A stretch of 64,000 nucleotides of DNA from Ectopseudomonas alcaliphila (GCF_900101755.1 NZ_FNAE01000001.1:1178001-1242000), one strand, 5' to 3'. Positions 34,055 to 43,239 are shown, counted from the first letter of the stretch. Numbers and translations: made by a program. Notes: generated from the letters alone by a model not told the origin.

Positions 34055-35506
34055 ATGCATCAACTGACCCTGGCCGAGATCGCCCGCGGCCTCGCCGACA
34101 AGCAATTCTCCGCCGAAGAACTGAGCTGCAGCCTGCTGGCGCGTATCGCCCAGCTCGACCCGCAGCTCAACAGCTTCATCACCGTCACCGAAGACCTCGC
34201 CATCGAACAGGCCAAGGCCGCTGACGCACGTCGCGCTGCTGGCGAAAACAGCCCGCTGCTCGGCGCGCCGATCGCCCACAAGGACCTGTTCTGCACCAAT
34301 GGCGTACTGACCTCCTGCGGCTCGAAGATCCTCACCGGCTTCAAGGCGCCCTATGACGCCACCGTGGTGGAGAAACTCAAGGCCGCCGGTACCGTCACCC
34401 TGGGCAAGCTGAACATGGACGAATTCGCCATGGGCTCGGCCAACGAATCCAGCCACTACGGCCCGGTGAAGAACCCCTGGGACCTGACCCGCGTACCAGG
34501 CGGCTCCTCGGGTGGCTCGGCGGCAGCCGTTGCTGCACGCCTGCTGCCGGCCGCCACCGGCACCGACACCGGCGGCTCGATCCGCCAGCCGGCGGCGCTG
34601 ACCAACCTCACCGGGATCAAACCCACCTACGGCCGTGTTTCGCGTTGGGGCATGATCGCCTACGCCTCCAGCCTCGATCAGGGCGGCCCGCTGGCTCGCA
34701 CCGCCGAGGACTGTGCACTGCTGCTCGGCGCCATGGCCGGTTTCGACGCCAAGGACTCCACCAGCGTCGACCAGCCAGTCGATGACTACCTCGCCGCCCT
34801 CGCGCAACCACTGGCCGGCCTGCGTATCGGCCTGCCCAAGGAATACTTCGGCGCCGGCCTCGACGCGCGCATCGGCGAGAAGATCATGGCCGTGGTCGAG
34901 GAGCTGAAAAAGCTCGGCGCCACCGTCAAGGAAATCTCGCTGCCCAACATGCAGCACGCGATTCCCGCCTACTACGTGATCGCACCGGCCGAGGCCAGCT
35001 CCAACCTGTCGCGTTTCGACGGTGTGCGCTTCGGCTACCGCTGCGAGAACCCGAAGGACCTGCAGGACCTGTACAAGCGCTCGCGTGGCGAAGGCTTTGG
35101 CGCCGAGGTCAAACGCCGCATCATGGTCGGCACCTACGCGCTGTCCGCCGGGTACTACGACGCCTACTACATCAAGGCCCAGCAGATTCGCAGGCTGATC
35201 AAGAACGACTTCGTCGCTGCCTTCAAGGACGTCGACGTGATCCTCGGCCCGACCACGCCGAACCTGGCCTGGAAGCTTGGCGAGAAGAACGCCGACCCGG
35301 TGTCCGCCTATCTGGAAGACATCTACACCATCACCGCCAACCTGGCCGGCATTCCCGGCCTGTCGATGCCGGCCGGCTTCGTCGATGGTCTGCCGGTGGG
35401 CGTGCAGCTGCTCGGCAACTACTTCCAGGAAGGTCGTCTGCTCAATGTCGCGCACCAGTACCAACAGGTCAGCGACTGGCACAAACAAGCACCCAAGGGC
35501 TTCTGA
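34055..35506 (+). CDS. gatA: Asp-tRNA(Asn)/Glu-tRNA(Gln) amidotransferase subunit A
   Basis: 483-residue amidase-signature enzyme that releases ammonia from glutamine or asparagine. The Ser-cisSer-Lys triad can be placed: Lys in [10 protein letters not shown], cis-Ser in [13 protein letters not shown], nucleophilic Ser in [14 protein letters not shown]. Length and order are standard. AAAGG precedes the ATG. A 52-base palindrome lies between it and gatB. Confidence 0.97.
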   Translation: MHQLTLAEIARGLADKQFSAEELSCSLLARIAQLDPQLNSFITVTEDLAIEQAKAADARRAAGENSPLLGAPIAHKDLFCTNGVLTSCGSKILTGFKAPYDATVVEKLKAAGTVTLGKLNMDEFAMGSANESSHYGPVKNPWDLTRVPGGSSGGSAAAVAARLLPAATGTDTGGSIRQPAALTNLTGIKPTYGRVSRWGMIAYASSLDQGGPLARTAEDCALLLGAMAGFDAKDSTSVDQPVDDYLAALAQPLAGLRIGLPKEYFGAGLDARIGEKIMAVVEELKKLGATVKEISLPNMQHAIPAYYVIAPAEASSNLSRFDGVRFGYRCENPKDLQDLYKRSRGEGFGAEVKRRIMVGTYALSAGYYDAYYIKAQQIRRLIKNDFVAAFKDVDVILGPTTPNLAWKLGEKNADPVSAYLEDIYTITANLAGIPGLSMPAGFVDGLPVGVQLLGNYFQEGRLLNVAHQYQQVSDWHKQAPKGF

Positions 35507-35523
35507 GGCAAAGGCCGGCCCCT

Positions 35524-35575
35524 GTAGGAGCCCGCTTGCGGGCGATGAATGGATCGCCCGCAAGCGGGCTCCTAC
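35524..35575. repeat. REP palindrome between gatA and gatB (23-bp perfect arms)
   Basis: Arms 35524-35546 and 35553-35575 are exact inverted copies (GTAGGAGCCCGCTTGCGGGC and its complement at the ends), loop GAATGG. It has the GTAGGAGC REP head of the Pseudomonas family. It lies 17 bases after gatA and 48 bases before gatB, inside an operon. Confidence 0.9.
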
Positions 35576-35623
35576 GGATCGAGAGGCTGCAGCCATTTGC
35601 AACGCATTCGAGGAACACTAAAG

Positions 35624-37072
35624 ATGCAATGGGAAACCGTCATCGGGCTCGAGATCCACGCTCAGCTCAGCACCCAGTCGAAGATTTTCTCGGCCAGCGC
35701 CACTACCTTTGGCGCCGAGCCCAACACCCAGGCCAGCCTGGTCGACCTCGGCATGCCCGGCACCCTGCCGGTGCTCAACGCCGAAGCCGTGCGCATGGCC
35801 TGCCAGTTCGGCCTGGCGATCGACGCCGAGATCGCCGAACGTAACGTCTTCGCGCGCAAGAACTACTTCTACCCGGACCTACCGAAGGGCTATCAGACCA
35901 GCCAGATGGACCAACCCATCGTCGGCAAGGGCTTCCTCGACATCACCCTGGAAGACGGCACCGTCAAGCGCATCGGCATCACCCGCGCACACCTGGAAGA
36001 GGACGCCGGCAAGAGCCTGCACGAAGACTTCCACGGCATGAGCGGCATCGACCTCAACCGTGCCGGCACGCCGCTACTGGAGATCGTCTCCGAGCCGGAC
36101 ATCCGCTCGGCCAAGGAAGCCGTGGCCTATGTGAAGGCCATCCACGCCCTGGTGCGTTACCTAGGCATCTGCGACGGCAACATGGCCGAAGGCTCGCTGC
36201 GCTGCGACTGCAACGTGTCGGTACGCCCGAAAGGCCAGGCCGAGTTCGGCACCCGCGCCGAGATCAAGAACGTCAACTCGTTCCGCTTCATCGAAAAAGC
36301 CATCAACCATGAAGTGCAGCGCCAGATCGAGCTGATCGAGGACGGCGGCAAGGTGGTGCAGGAGACCCGCCTTTATGACCCCAATAAAGACATAACCAAA
36401 GCCATGCGCAGCAAGGAAGAAGCCAACGACTACCGTTACTTCCCCTGCCCGGATCTGCTGCCGGTGGTGATCGAGCGCAGCTTCCTCGATGAACTGCGCG
36501 CGGGCCTGCCCGAACTGCCGCCGCAGAAGCGTGAGCGTTTCGAGAGCCAGTTCGGCCTGTCCACCTACGACGCCAGCGTCCTGTCCGCGAGCCGCGAACT
36601 GGCCGACTACTTCGAGGCAGTCAATGCCGTGTGTGGCGACGCCAAACTGGCGGCCAACTGGGTGATGGGCGAGCTGTCCAGCCTGCTCAACAAGGAAGGC
36701 CTGGAGATCGAGCAGTCGCCAGTGTCCGCCGAGCAGCTGGGCGGCATGATTCTGCGCATCAAGGACAACACCATCAGCGGCAAGATCGCCAAGATGGTCT
36801 TCGAGTCCCTGGCCGCCGGTGAAGGCGCCAGCGCTGACGAGATCATCGAGAACAAGGGCCTCAAGCAGGTCACCGACTCCGGCGCCATCGAAGCCATGCT
36901 CGACGAAGTGCTGGCTGCCAACGCCGAGCAGGTCGAGCAATACCGCGCCAGCGACGAAGCCAAGCGCGGCAAGATGTTCGGCTTCTTCGTCGGCCAGGCC
37001 ATGAAAGCCTCCAAGGGCAAGGCCAACCCGGGGCAAGTGAACGAACTGCTGAAGAAGAAGCTCGAAGGCTGA
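35624..37072 (+). CDS. gatB: Asp-tRNA(Asn)/Glu-tRNA(Gln) amidotransferase subunit B
   Basis: 482 residues. The kinase-like cradle starts [20 protein letters not shown], and [18 protein letters not shown] and [18 protein letters not shown] are family hallmarks; the tail (about residues 415-482) is the tRNA-binding YqeY-like domain. It phosphorylates and amidates the mischarged aminoacyl-tRNA with ammonia from GatA. The ATG at 35624 is chosen; the frame upstream translates the REP and is not coding. Confidence 0.97.
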   Translation: MQWETVIGLEIHAQLSTQSKIFSASATTFGAEPNTQASLVDLGMPGTLPVLNAEAVRMACQFGLAIDAEIAERNVFARKNYFYPDLPKGYQTSQMDQPIVGKGFLDITLEDGTVKRIGITRAHLEEDAGKSLHEDFHGMSGIDLNRAGTPLLEIVSEPDIRSAKEAVAYVKAIHALVRYLGICDGNMAEGSLRCDCNVSVRPKGQAEFGTRAEIKNVNSFRFIEKAINHEVQRQIELIEDGGKVVQETRLYDPNKDITKAMRSKEEANDYRYFPCPDLLPVVIERSFLDELRAGLPELPPQKRERFESQFGLSTYDASVLSASRELADYFEAVNAVCGDAKLAANWVMGELSSLLNKEGLEIEQSPVSAEQLGGMILRIKDNTISGKIAKMVFESLAAGEGASADEIIENKGLKQVTDSGAIEAMLDEVLAANAEQVEQYRASDEAKRGKMFGFFVGQAMKASKGKANPGQVNELLKKKLEG

Positions 37073-37100
37073 GCCAGGCCGTTTCGCTTGATACTGAAAA

Positions 37101-37125
37101 ACGCCGGGTTCCCCCGGCGTTTTTT
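37101..37125 (+). terminator. Rho-independent terminator after gatB
   Basis: ACGCCGGG and CCCGGCGT form an 8-bp stem around TTCC, followed directly by a T-run. It lies 29 bases after the gatB stop and only 17 bases before the downstream lipoprotein start, so that gene either has its own promoter further in or depends on readthrough. Confidence 0.88.
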
Positions 37126-37141
37126 CATGGAGAAAGAACAG

Positions 37142-37561
37142 ATGACGATCCGTAGCCCGGATGCAATCCGGGAACCTTCATTGCCCCGGATTACATCCGG
37201 GCTACGCACCTTCGCATTACTCGGCGCACTTGCCTTGCTCGGCGGCTGTTCCACCTTCGGCGGCGCAGGCGGTAGCGAAACCGGCAAGGCGTCCTACTAT
37301 GGTGATCGCCACCACGGCCAGCGCACCGCCAGCGGTGAACGCTTCGACCAGAACGCCCTGACCGCCGCGCATCGCACCCTGCCCTTCGGTACGCGAGTGC
37401 GGGTGACCAACCTGAACAATGAACGCAGCGTCGTATTGCGCATCAATGATCGTGGGCCCTTCGTACGCGGCCGCGTGATCGACGTTTCACGTGCCGCGGC
37501 CGTGCGCCTGGACATGCTGCGTGCAGGCGTGGTGCCGGTACGGGTCGAGGCACTGGACTGA
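37142..37561 (+). CDS. RlpA-like double-psi beta-barrel lipoprotein
   Basis: 139 residues. The signal peptide ends in a lipobox (ALALLGGC, Cys at about residue 33), so the mature protein is a membrane lipoprotein. The rest is one RlpA DPBB domain ([47 protein letters not shown]), without the SPOR domain of full RlpA. RlpA cleaves denuded glycan strands at the septum; whether this short form is active is unknown. The start at 37142 has GGAG 9 bases upstream; ATG 37127 is an alternative. Residues 4-22 of the leader are encoded by a palindromic repeat. Confidence 0.85.
   Translation: MTIRSPDAIREPSLPRITSGLRTFALLGALALLGGCSTFGGAGGSETGKASYYGDRHHGQRTASGERFDQNALTAAHRTLPFGTRVRVTNLNNERSVVLRINDRGPFVRGRVIDVSRAAAVRLDMLRAGVVPVRVEALD
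37151..37206. repeat. Palindromic repeat inside the RlpA-like gene's leader
   Basis: Arms 37151-37172 (CGTAGCCCGGATGCAATCCG...) and 37185-37206 are inverted copies with one mismatch in 22, separated by 12 bases. It has the form of dispersed GTAGCCCGGATG intergenic elements seen in pseudomonads, yet here it is read as codons between the ATG and the hydrophobic core of the signal peptide. Confidence 0.8.
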
Positions 37562-37652
37562 CCAACAATTGGCAACAAAATCTTTCTGGCGCATCTAGCG
37601 GCCAATAACGCCATCGCTACACTAGCCGCACTTTTTCCGGAGCTACTCTGCA

Positions 37653-38747
37653 ATGACCCTGATGACCTATGTCTACCTGATCGCCGGCCTGGTGCTGCTG
37701 GTCGCCGGCGCCGAAGTGCTGGTGCGCGGCGCCGCCAAGCTGGCCGCCCAGTTCGGCATTCCGCCACTGGTGATTGGCCTCACCGTGGTGGCCTTCGGCA
37801 CCAGCGCGCCGGAAACGGCGGTCAGCGTGCAATCGGCCTTCAACGGCAGCGGCGATCTGGCCATCGGCAACGTGATCGGCAGCAACATCGCCAACGTATT
37901 GCTGATTCTCGGCCTGACCGCCCTGGTGGCACCGCTGATCGTCTCGCGCCAACTGATCCGCCTCGACGTGCCGATCATGATCGGCGCCAGCCTGGTGGTT
38001 TATGCCCTGGCCTGGGACGGCGCGCTGAGTCGCCTCGACGGCGCCCTGCTGTTTGGCGCAGTACTGGCCTATACCGGCTTCCTGATCTACAACGCGCGCA
38101 AGGACAAGGGCGGCGACGATGACGAATTCGCCAAGGAATTCGGCCTCGACGAGGCGCCCAAGCCCTACGCCTGGGCCATCAATCTCGGGCTGATCATCGT
38201 CGGCCTGGCGCTGCTGGTACTGGGTTCGAATTTCCTGGTGGAAGGTGCCGTAACCCTGGCGCGTGCCCTCGGTCTGTCGGAGCTGGTGATCGGCCTGACG
38301 GTGATCGCCATCGGTACTTCGCTGCCGGAACTGGCCACCTCGATCATCGCCGCCTTCAAGGGCGAGCGCGACATCGCCGTGGGCAATATCGTCGGCAGCA
38401 ACATCTTCAATTTGCTGATGGTGCTGGGCCTGGCCTCGCTGGTGGCGCCGGCGACCATCGCGGTCGCGTCCAATGCCCTGGCCTTCGACTTCCCGGTGAT
38501 GATCGCCGTCGCCGTGGCCTGCCTGCCGATCTTCTTCACCGGCTATCGCATCAATCGCTGGGAGGGCGCGTTGTTCCTCGCCTATTACCTGGCCTACACC
38601 GGTTACCTGGTGCTGTTCGCCACCGGCCGCCCCTTCGCCCAGACCTTCGGCGACGCCATGCTCGGCTACGTGCTGCCGCTGACCGCCATCACCCTGGTGA
38701 TCATCACTGGGCGCTCCTGGCGCAACCATCGCAAGGCGGGTATCTGA
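37653..38747 (+). CDS. CaCA family calcium/sodium antiporter (YrbG-like)
   Basis: 364 residues with about ten membrane helices in two inverted halves. The alpha-repeat signatures are present twice: VVAFGTSAPETAVSV with GNVIGSNIANVLLILG, and VIAIGTSLPELATSI with GNIVGSNIFNLLMVLG. The acidic KGGDDDEFAKEFGLDEAP loop separates the halves and could sense cation. Exchange of calcium for sodium or protons is the family function; the ions are not shown by the sequence. It lies 2 bases before the next gene. Confidence 0.92.
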   Translation: MTLMTYVYLIAGLVLLVAGAEVLVRGAAKLAAQFGIPPLVIGLTVVAFGTSAPETAVSVQSAFNGSGDLAIGNVIGSNIANVLLILGLTALVAPLIVSRQLIRLDVPIMIGASLVVYALAWDGALSRLDGALLFGAVLAYTGFLIYNARKDKGGDDDEFAKEFGLDEAPKPYAWAINLGLIIVGLALLVLGSNFLVEGAVTLARALGLSELVIGLTVIAIGTSLPELATSIIAAFKGERDIAVGNIVGSNIFNLLMVLGLASLVAPATIAVASNALAFDFPVMIAVAVACLPIFFTGYRINRWEGALFLAYYLAYTGYLVLFATGRPFAQTFGDAMLGYVLPLTAITLVIITGRSWRNHRKAGI

Positions 38748-38749
38748 AC

Positions 38750-39133
38750 ATGAGCGACAACCACGACCGCGGTCTGCAGGTACGCCGTGAGGTGATGGGC
38801 GACGCTTTCGTCGACCGCGCCCTGGGTAATGCCACGGAGTTCACCCAGCCACTGCAGGACTTCGTCAACGAACATGCCTGGGGCGGTGTATGGACGCGCA
38901 GCGGCCTGCCGCGCGCGACCCGCAGCCTGATCACCCTGGCCGCGTTGACCGCGCTGAAATGCCCGCAGGAACTCAAAGGCCACGTGCGCGGCGCGCTGAA
39001 CAACGGCTGCACGGTGGAGGAAATCCGCGAAACCCTGCTGCACTGCGCGGTGTATGCCGGCGTGCCGGCCAGCATCGATGCCTTCCGCGCCGCGCAGGAA
39101 GTGATCGACGAGTACCAGAACAGCGCCGCGTAG
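38750..39133 (+). CDS. Carboxymuconolactone decarboxylase family protein
   Basis: 127 residues with the CMD fold pattern: GLQVRREVMGDAFVDRAL, then WTRSGLPRATRSLITLAALT, LKGHVRGALNNGCTVEEIRE and HCAVYAGVPASIDAFRAA. The AHAE-like CxxxH peroxidase motif of AhpD is absent; the layout is that of gamma-carboxymuconolactone decarboxylase (PcaC). No other beta-ketoadipate genes are nearby, so pcaC is not assigned. It is probably co-transcribed with the exchanger 2 bases upstream. Confidence 0.85.
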   Translation: MSDNHDRGLQVRREVMGDAFVDRALGNATEFTQPLQDFVNEHAWGGVWTRSGLPRATRSLITLAALTALKCPQELKGHVRGALNNGCTVEEIRETLLHCAVYAGVPASIDAFRAAQEVIDEYQNSAA

Positions 39134-39141
39134 GAGGTGGC

Positions 39142-39169
39142 TTGCCGGCGACCCGCCAATCGCCGGCAA
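39142..39169. repeat. REP-like palindrome
   Basis: TTGCCGGCGA and TCGCCGGCAA form a perfect 10-bp stem with an 8-base loop, flanked by TAGGAGGTGG and CGGTTCCTGCA that extend the pairing imperfectly. It belongs with the GTAGGAG REP family at 2259 and 35524 and lies between convergent genes. Confidence 0.7.
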
Positions 39170-39189
39170 ATCGGTTCCTGCAGAACGCA

Positions 39190-40131
39190 CTAGATCCAGC
39201 CACCCCACTGCAGCAACAGCAGACCGATATTGGTGGTGACCACCGCCGCCAGGGTGGTGATGACGATGATGGCTGCCGCCAGCTCATGGTTGGCGCCCAC
39301 CGCGCGGGCCATGACGAAGCTGGCCGCCGCCGTCGGGCTGGCGAAATACAGAAACAGGATCGCCAGATCCGCCCCGCGAAAGCCCAGCAGCCAGGCGCCT
39401 GAGGTACTCAGCAGCGGCAGCCAGACCATCTTCATCATGCCCGAACCGATGGCCGTGCCGCTGCTGCGGCGCAACGACGCCAGACTCAGGGTGCCGCCAA
39501 TACAGATCAGCGCCAGCGGCAGGGTCATCTGCGCGAAGTACTCGGCCGAGGTCATGAACCACTGCGGCAGGGGTATTTTCCAGTAGGCAATCGGTACCGC
39601 CAACAGCACGCCAATGATCATCGGATTGGTCACGATGCTGCGCACGATGGCCTTGGCGCCGGGTTTCACGCCCGGGCTGTAGATGGCCAGGACCACCGCC
39701 GAGAGCGCGTTGTAGCAAAGGATCACCAGCGCGGCGAGCAACGAGCCGACCGACAACCCATAGTCACCGTACATGCTGGTGGCCAGCGCCAGGCCGACGA
39801 TGCCGTTGTTGCCGCGGAAGGCACCCTGGGTGTAGATGCCGCGATCCTCGAACGGCACGCGCCAGATCGCCCAGGCCCAGGCGACGAAGAACGACGCGGT
39901 AGTGGCGAGAAAGAAGTAGCTCAGCAATTGCGGCTGCATGGCCGCATCCAGGTCAGCCTTGACCACGCCGAGAAACAGCAGGGTCGGCATGGTGCCGCGA
40001 AACACCAGGCTCGAAGCGGTATCGATGAAGGGCGCATCGATCCAGCGCAGGCGCTTGAGCGCCACGCCGAGAAACAGCATGGCGAACACGGGAGCGGTAA
40101 TGGCGAGGGTTTGTGCAGCGACGGCGAGCAT
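39190..40131 (-). CDS. AEC family permease (auxin efflux carrier-like)
   Basis: 313 residues with about ten hydrophobic segments. N-terminal VFAMLFLGVALKRLRWID, the central FRGNNGIVGLALATSMYG and C-terminal ASPTAAASFVMARAVGANHE are AEC landmarks. Bacterial members export malonate, malate or amino acids; the substrate is unknown here. It converges on the CMD gene and diverges from nothing close; the upstream spacer is rich in repeats. Confidence 0.9.
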   Translation of the reverse strand: MLAVAAQTLAITAPVFAMLFLGVALKRLRWIDAPFIDTASSLVFRGTMPTLLFLGVVKADLDAAMQPQLLSYFFLATTASFFVAWAWAIWRVPFEDRGIYTQGAFRGNNGIVGLALATSMYGDYGLSVGSLLAALVILCYNALSAVVLAIYSPGVKPGAKAIVRSIVTNPMIIGVLLAVPIAYWKIPLPQWFMTSAEYFAQMTLPLALICIGGTLSLASLRRSSGTAIGSGMMKMVWLPLLSTSGAWLLGFRGADLAILFLYFASPTAAASFVMARAVGANHELAAAIIVITTLAAVVTTNIGLLLLQWGGWI

Positions 40132-40191
40132 GACGACACCAGCAGGTTGTCTGACGACCTATGTTAGCTGGCTAAGCATTTATCTGCCACG

Positions 40192-40330
40192 GGCAAAAGC
40201 CGCGCAGTTGTAGGGTGGGCCAGAGCATTCTTCGACCATCGGCAAAAGCCGCGCAGCTGTAGGGTGGGCTTTAGCCCACGCTGAGCACCGCTGGTAGGCT
40301 AAAGCGGATCGCCGCCCGGCCCACCCTACG
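40192..40330. repeat. Tandem 29-base direct repeats plus GTAGGGTGGG inverted element
   Basis: Two 29-base copies (40192-40220 and 40241-40269) differ at one base; both run GGCAAAAGCCGCGCAG then TGTAGGGTGGGC. From 40259 a long imperfect palindrome runs to CCACCCTACG at 40330. The spacer 40132-40366 between the AEC gene and roxR holds no gene that I can support. Confidence 0.85.
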
Positions 40331-40366
40331 GCACAGTCCCCGGATTGTATCCAGGCTACGGAGGGC

Positions 40367-40927
40367 TCAGCGGCGAACCGGGCGTTTCTGCAACTTGCGC
40401 TGCAGCGTGCGGCGGTGCATGCCCAGGGCACGGGCAGTGGCGGAGATGTTGCCTTCATGCTCGGCCAGCACGCGCTGGATGTGTTCCCACTGCAGGCGGT
40501 CCACCGACATCGGATTTTCCGGCACCAAGCTGTCGAGGTCGGCGTGTTCGGAAAGCAGTGCGGTGAGCACGTCGTCGGCATCGGCCGGCTTGCACAGGTA
40601 GTTGGCCGCACCACGCTTGATCGCCTCGACGGCGGTGGCGATGCTCGAATAGCCGGTGAGGATCACCACGCGCATCTCGGCGTCCAGTTCCAGCAGCTTG
40701 GGCAGCAGCACCAGGCCGGAGTCGCCTTCCATCTTCAGGTCGACCACGGCGTAATCCGGCAGGTCGTCCTTGGCCAGGGCCAGGCCTTCTTCAGCGCTGG
40801 AGGCGGTGGACACGCGCAGACCACGGCGGCTCATGGCGCGCGCCATGACGCGGGTAAAGGTGGGGTCGTCGTCGACCAGCAGCAGATGGGGCTGCTCTTC
40901 GCCTTCGAACAGGGATTCTTCGCTCAT
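40367..40927 (-). CDS. roxR: Redox response regulator RoxR (RegA/PrrA family)
   Basis: 186 residues. The receiver domain has the acidic pocket LLLVDDDPTF, the phosphoacceptor Asp in YAVVDLKMEGDSG, Thr in VILTGYSS and Lys in YLCKPAD. A Fis-type helix-turn-helix ends the protein (GNISATARALGMHRRTLQRK). RegA-type regulators control respiration and redox balance; RoxSR of P. aeruginosa activates cyanide-insensitive oxidase genes. roxS ends 15 bases upstream. Confidence 0.94.
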   Translation of the reverse strand: MSEESLFEGEEQPHLLLVDDDPTFTRVMARAMSRRGLRVSTASSAEEGLALAKDDLPDYAVVDLKMEGDSGLVLLPKLLELDAEMRVVILTGYSSIATAVEAIKRGAANYLCKPADADDVLTALLSEHADLDSLVPENPMSVDRLQWEHIQRVLAEHEGNISATARALGMHRRTLQRKLQKRPVRR

Positions 40928-40942
40928 GCTGGGTTTTCCTTG

Positions 40943-42196
40943 TCAGGCCACGCCATAGGCTCGCGGCAACTTCAATTCGGTGAGGGTGCCGCCTTCTTCA
41001 TGGTTATACAACTTAACCGTGCCACCGGCACGCGTCACACTGGCCTGGCTGAGGAACAGCCCCAGACCGAAACCCTTGCCCTTGGTGGTGAAGAACGGTC
41101 GCCCGAGCTGCTCGGCGATGGCCAGCGGCACACCCGCCCCGTGGTCGCGGATGCTCAGGCGCAGCCACTGGTGGTCCCAGTCCAGACGGATATCGAGCTT
41201 GTCCGGGCAGGCGTCGGCGGCGTTGTTGAGCAGGTTGAGCAGCGCCTGGGTGAGATCGGCCGGCGGCATGATGCGCGGTGGCGTGCCACGGCCCAGGCAC
41301 TGATAGCGATAGCTGGCCTCGGGGCGCATCAGGTGCCAGCGATTCAGGGTCGTTTCCAGCCATTCGACGCAGGACTGCTCCACCACCGCCTGACGCCGAT
41401 CGTTCTCGGCGGCGCGCACCAACTGCTGCAGGGTGTACTTGCACAGTTTGACCTGCTCCTGCAGCAGGGCCAGGTCGTCCTGCAGCGCCGGCTTGTCGCG
41501 GTACTCCTGGCGCAGCTCCTTGAGCAGCACGCTCATGGTGCCCAGCGGCGTACCCAGTTCATGGGCGGCGCCAGCGGCCTGAGTGGCCACGGCCAGCAGC
41601 TGCTGGTCACGCAGGCTTTCCTCGCGGCGCTCGGCGCGCAGCTCGTCCTGGCGGCGCAACTCCTCGGCCATCTTGGCAACGAAGAAGGTGATCAGCGCGG
41701 CAGAGAGAGCAAAACTCAGCCACATGCCATAAACCAGCAGACTCTCACGCGCCGCCGGCAACTCGAGCGGATGGGTCCACACCAGCAGCAGCGTATAGCC
41801 GGCCAAGGCCAGGCCGGCCAGGACGATGGTGAACATCCACGGCAGCGTTGCCGCAGCGATGGTCAGCGGCACCAGATAATAGGAAACGAAGGGGTTGGTC
41901 GAGCCGCCCGAGTAATACAGCAGCACGCTGTGGATGATCAGGTCGCAGCCCAGCTGCACGGCGTACTCAACCTCGGTCACCGGCCAGGGGCCACGCAGGC
42001 GCACGGCCGTACCCAGGCACAACAGCAGAGAAACGCCAAGGGTGACCGATAATTGCAACCAGGGTAGCGGTAGCATGCCCGACTTGTAGGCGAGACCGAC
42101 CGAGCCAGCCTGAGCGGCCAGCACCAGAATACGGATAAGGGTCAGACGCCAGAGATTCTGGCGACTGGCGGAGAGTAGTTGCACGGGTTCGAGCAT
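40943..42196 (-). CDS. roxS: Redox sensor histidine kinase RoxS (RegB/PrrB family)
   Basis: 417 residues. Six membrane helices occupy about residues 15-190. The H-box is AAGAAHELGTPLGTMSVLL, the N-box LLNNAADAC and the G-box GKGFGLGLFLS. I chose the ATG at 42196 (MLEPVQLLSASRQNLWRL), with GGAG 8 bases upstream; the frame continues far upstream but antisense to the SIMPL gene. The redox input in RegB involves a cysteine and quinone binding; the quinone-site stretch GGSTNPFVSYYLVPL is intact. Confidence 0.94.
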   Translation of the reverse strand: MLEPVQLLSASRQNLWRLTLIRILVLAAQAGSVGLAYKSGMLPLPWLQLSVTLGVSLLLCLGTAVRLRGPWPVTEVEYAVQLGCDLIIHSVLLYYSGGSTNPFVSYYLVPLTIAAATLPWMFTIVLAGLALAGYTLLLVWTHPLELPAARESLLVYGMWLSFALSAALITFFVAKMAEELRRQDELRAERREESLRDQQLLAVATQAAGAAHELGTPLGTMSVLLKELRQEYRDKPALQDDLALLQEQVKLCKYTLQQLVRAAENDRRQAVVEQSCVEWLETTLNRWHLMRPEASYRYQCLGRGTPPRIMPPADLTQALLNLLNNAADACPDKLDIRLDWDHQWLRLSIRDHGAGVPLAIAEQLGRPFFTTKGKGFGLGLFLSQASVTRAGGTVKLYNHEEGGTLTELKLPRAYGVA

Positions 42197-42382
42197 GGCG
42201 ACTCCATTGGTTGCGCCGAGTATAACCAAGCCTGGCGCGGCCTTCCGCCGCTGCGGCAACCGGACGCACACCTCACCGACGCCCAGAATGAAAAAAATAG
42301 AATCGGCATTAACCCGGATCGCGACTCGCCTCCGTCTAACCTCGGGAAACGGCCACAAGGCCATCGAAAAAGGAACCGCACC

Positions 42383-43096
42383 ATGCGCACCATGACCCGT
42401 ATCGCCACCGCCCTCGCCCTCACTGCCGCCAGCCTGGCCAGCACCGGCCTGCTGGCCGCCGAGGCGCGCTACAACCAGATCGCCCTGCGCGCCGAGGTCA
42501 ACCAGGAAGTGGCACACGACCTGATGCACGTCACCCTTTATACCGAAGCGCAGCACAGCGACCCGGCCAAGCTGGCCGCCGAGATCACCACCACCCTCAA
42601 CAAGACGCTGGAGCAGGTGCGCCAGGTCAAGGGCGTGGCGGTCAAGCTTGGCAGCCGCCACAGCTACCCGGTGTATGACGACAAGGGCCAGAAGATCACC
42701 GCCTGGCGCGAGCGCGCCGAAGTACGCCTGGAAAGCGCCGACTTCGCCCGGCTTTCCGCCCTGACCGGCGAGTTGCTGCAATCGATGAAAATGGCCGGCA
42801 TGGACTTCAGCATAGCCAGCGACACCCGCAAGACTCGCGAAGACGCCATGCTCAAGGACGCCGTCAACGCCTTCAAGGCACGTGCGCAACTGGCCACCGA
42901 AGCGCTCGGCGGCAAGGGCTACAAACTGGTCAGCCTGAGCCTCAACACTGGCGGCTTCCAGCCGCCGATGCCCATGCGCAACTTCGAAGCCAAGGGCATG
43001 GCGATGATGGACGCAGCGCCCACACCGCAAATCGAAGCCGGCACCAGCCAGGTCACTGTCAGCGCCGACGGCGTCATCGAAGTGCAGATGCCCTGA
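42383..43096 (+). CDS. SIMPL domain (DUF541) periplasmic protein
   Basis: 237 residues with a signal peptide (cleavage near LLAAEARYN). The SIMPL/DUF541 pattern is VNQEVAHDLMHVTLYTEAQ at the N-terminus, KLGSRHSYPVYDDKGQKITA and AMLKDAVNAFKARAQLATEA. The E. coli relative YggE lowers oxidative stress; the molecular role is unknown. AAGGAA lies 11 bases before the ATG. It diverges from roxS. Confidence 0.88.
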   Translation: MRTMTRIATALALTAASLASTGLLAAEARYNQIALRAEVNQEVAHDLMHVTLYTEAQHSDPAKLAAEITTTLNKTLEQVRQVKGVAVKLGSRHSYPVYDDKGQKITAWRERAEVRLESADFARLSALTGELLQSMKMAGMDFSIASDTRKTREDAMLKDAVNAFKARAQLATEALGGKGYKLVSLSLNTGGFQPPMPMRNFEAKGMAMMDAAPTPQIEAGTSQVTVSADGVIEVQMP

Positions 43097-43118
43097 ACCA
43101 CGCTCCGCAACAAAGCAG

Positions 43119-43145
43119 CGCCGTTATCGCCAGATAACGGCGTTT
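43119..43145 (+). terminator. Rho-independent terminator after the SIMPL gene
   Basis: CGCCGTTATC and GATAACGGCG form a perfect 10-bp stem with loop GCCA, followed by TTT. It isolates the SIMPL gene from dppA1. Confidence 0.75.
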
Positions 43146-43239
43146 CGCCATCTTTTCCCCGCAAAAATTTCATAAATGCGACAGCAAATTACACCGCTGT
43201 AGCGCTAACCATTTCCCGCGCGGCGTCCCCCTTGCCTCG

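Noticed and set aside
33524..35602. A 692-codon minus-strand open frame
   Set aside because: Antisense to gatC and gatA and running into the REP; low-complexity shadow composition.
35549..35623. 25-codon N-terminal extension of GatB
   Set aside because: It starts inside the REP palindrome; GatB proteins begin at [10 protein letters not shown].
38750..39133. AhpD-type peroxidase
   Set aside because: The CxxxH/CxxC redox motif is missing, so the gene is only called carboxymuconolactone decarboxylase-like.
40132..40366. Repeat-rich spacer considered as a CRISPR-like array
   Set aside because: Only two copies of a 29-base unit, no regular spacers and no cas genes. It is part of a dispersed palindromic element.
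40415..42052. A 545-codon plus-strand open frame
   Set aside because: Antisense to roxR and roxS, which have intact kinase and receiver motifs. The composition is typical of shadow frames.
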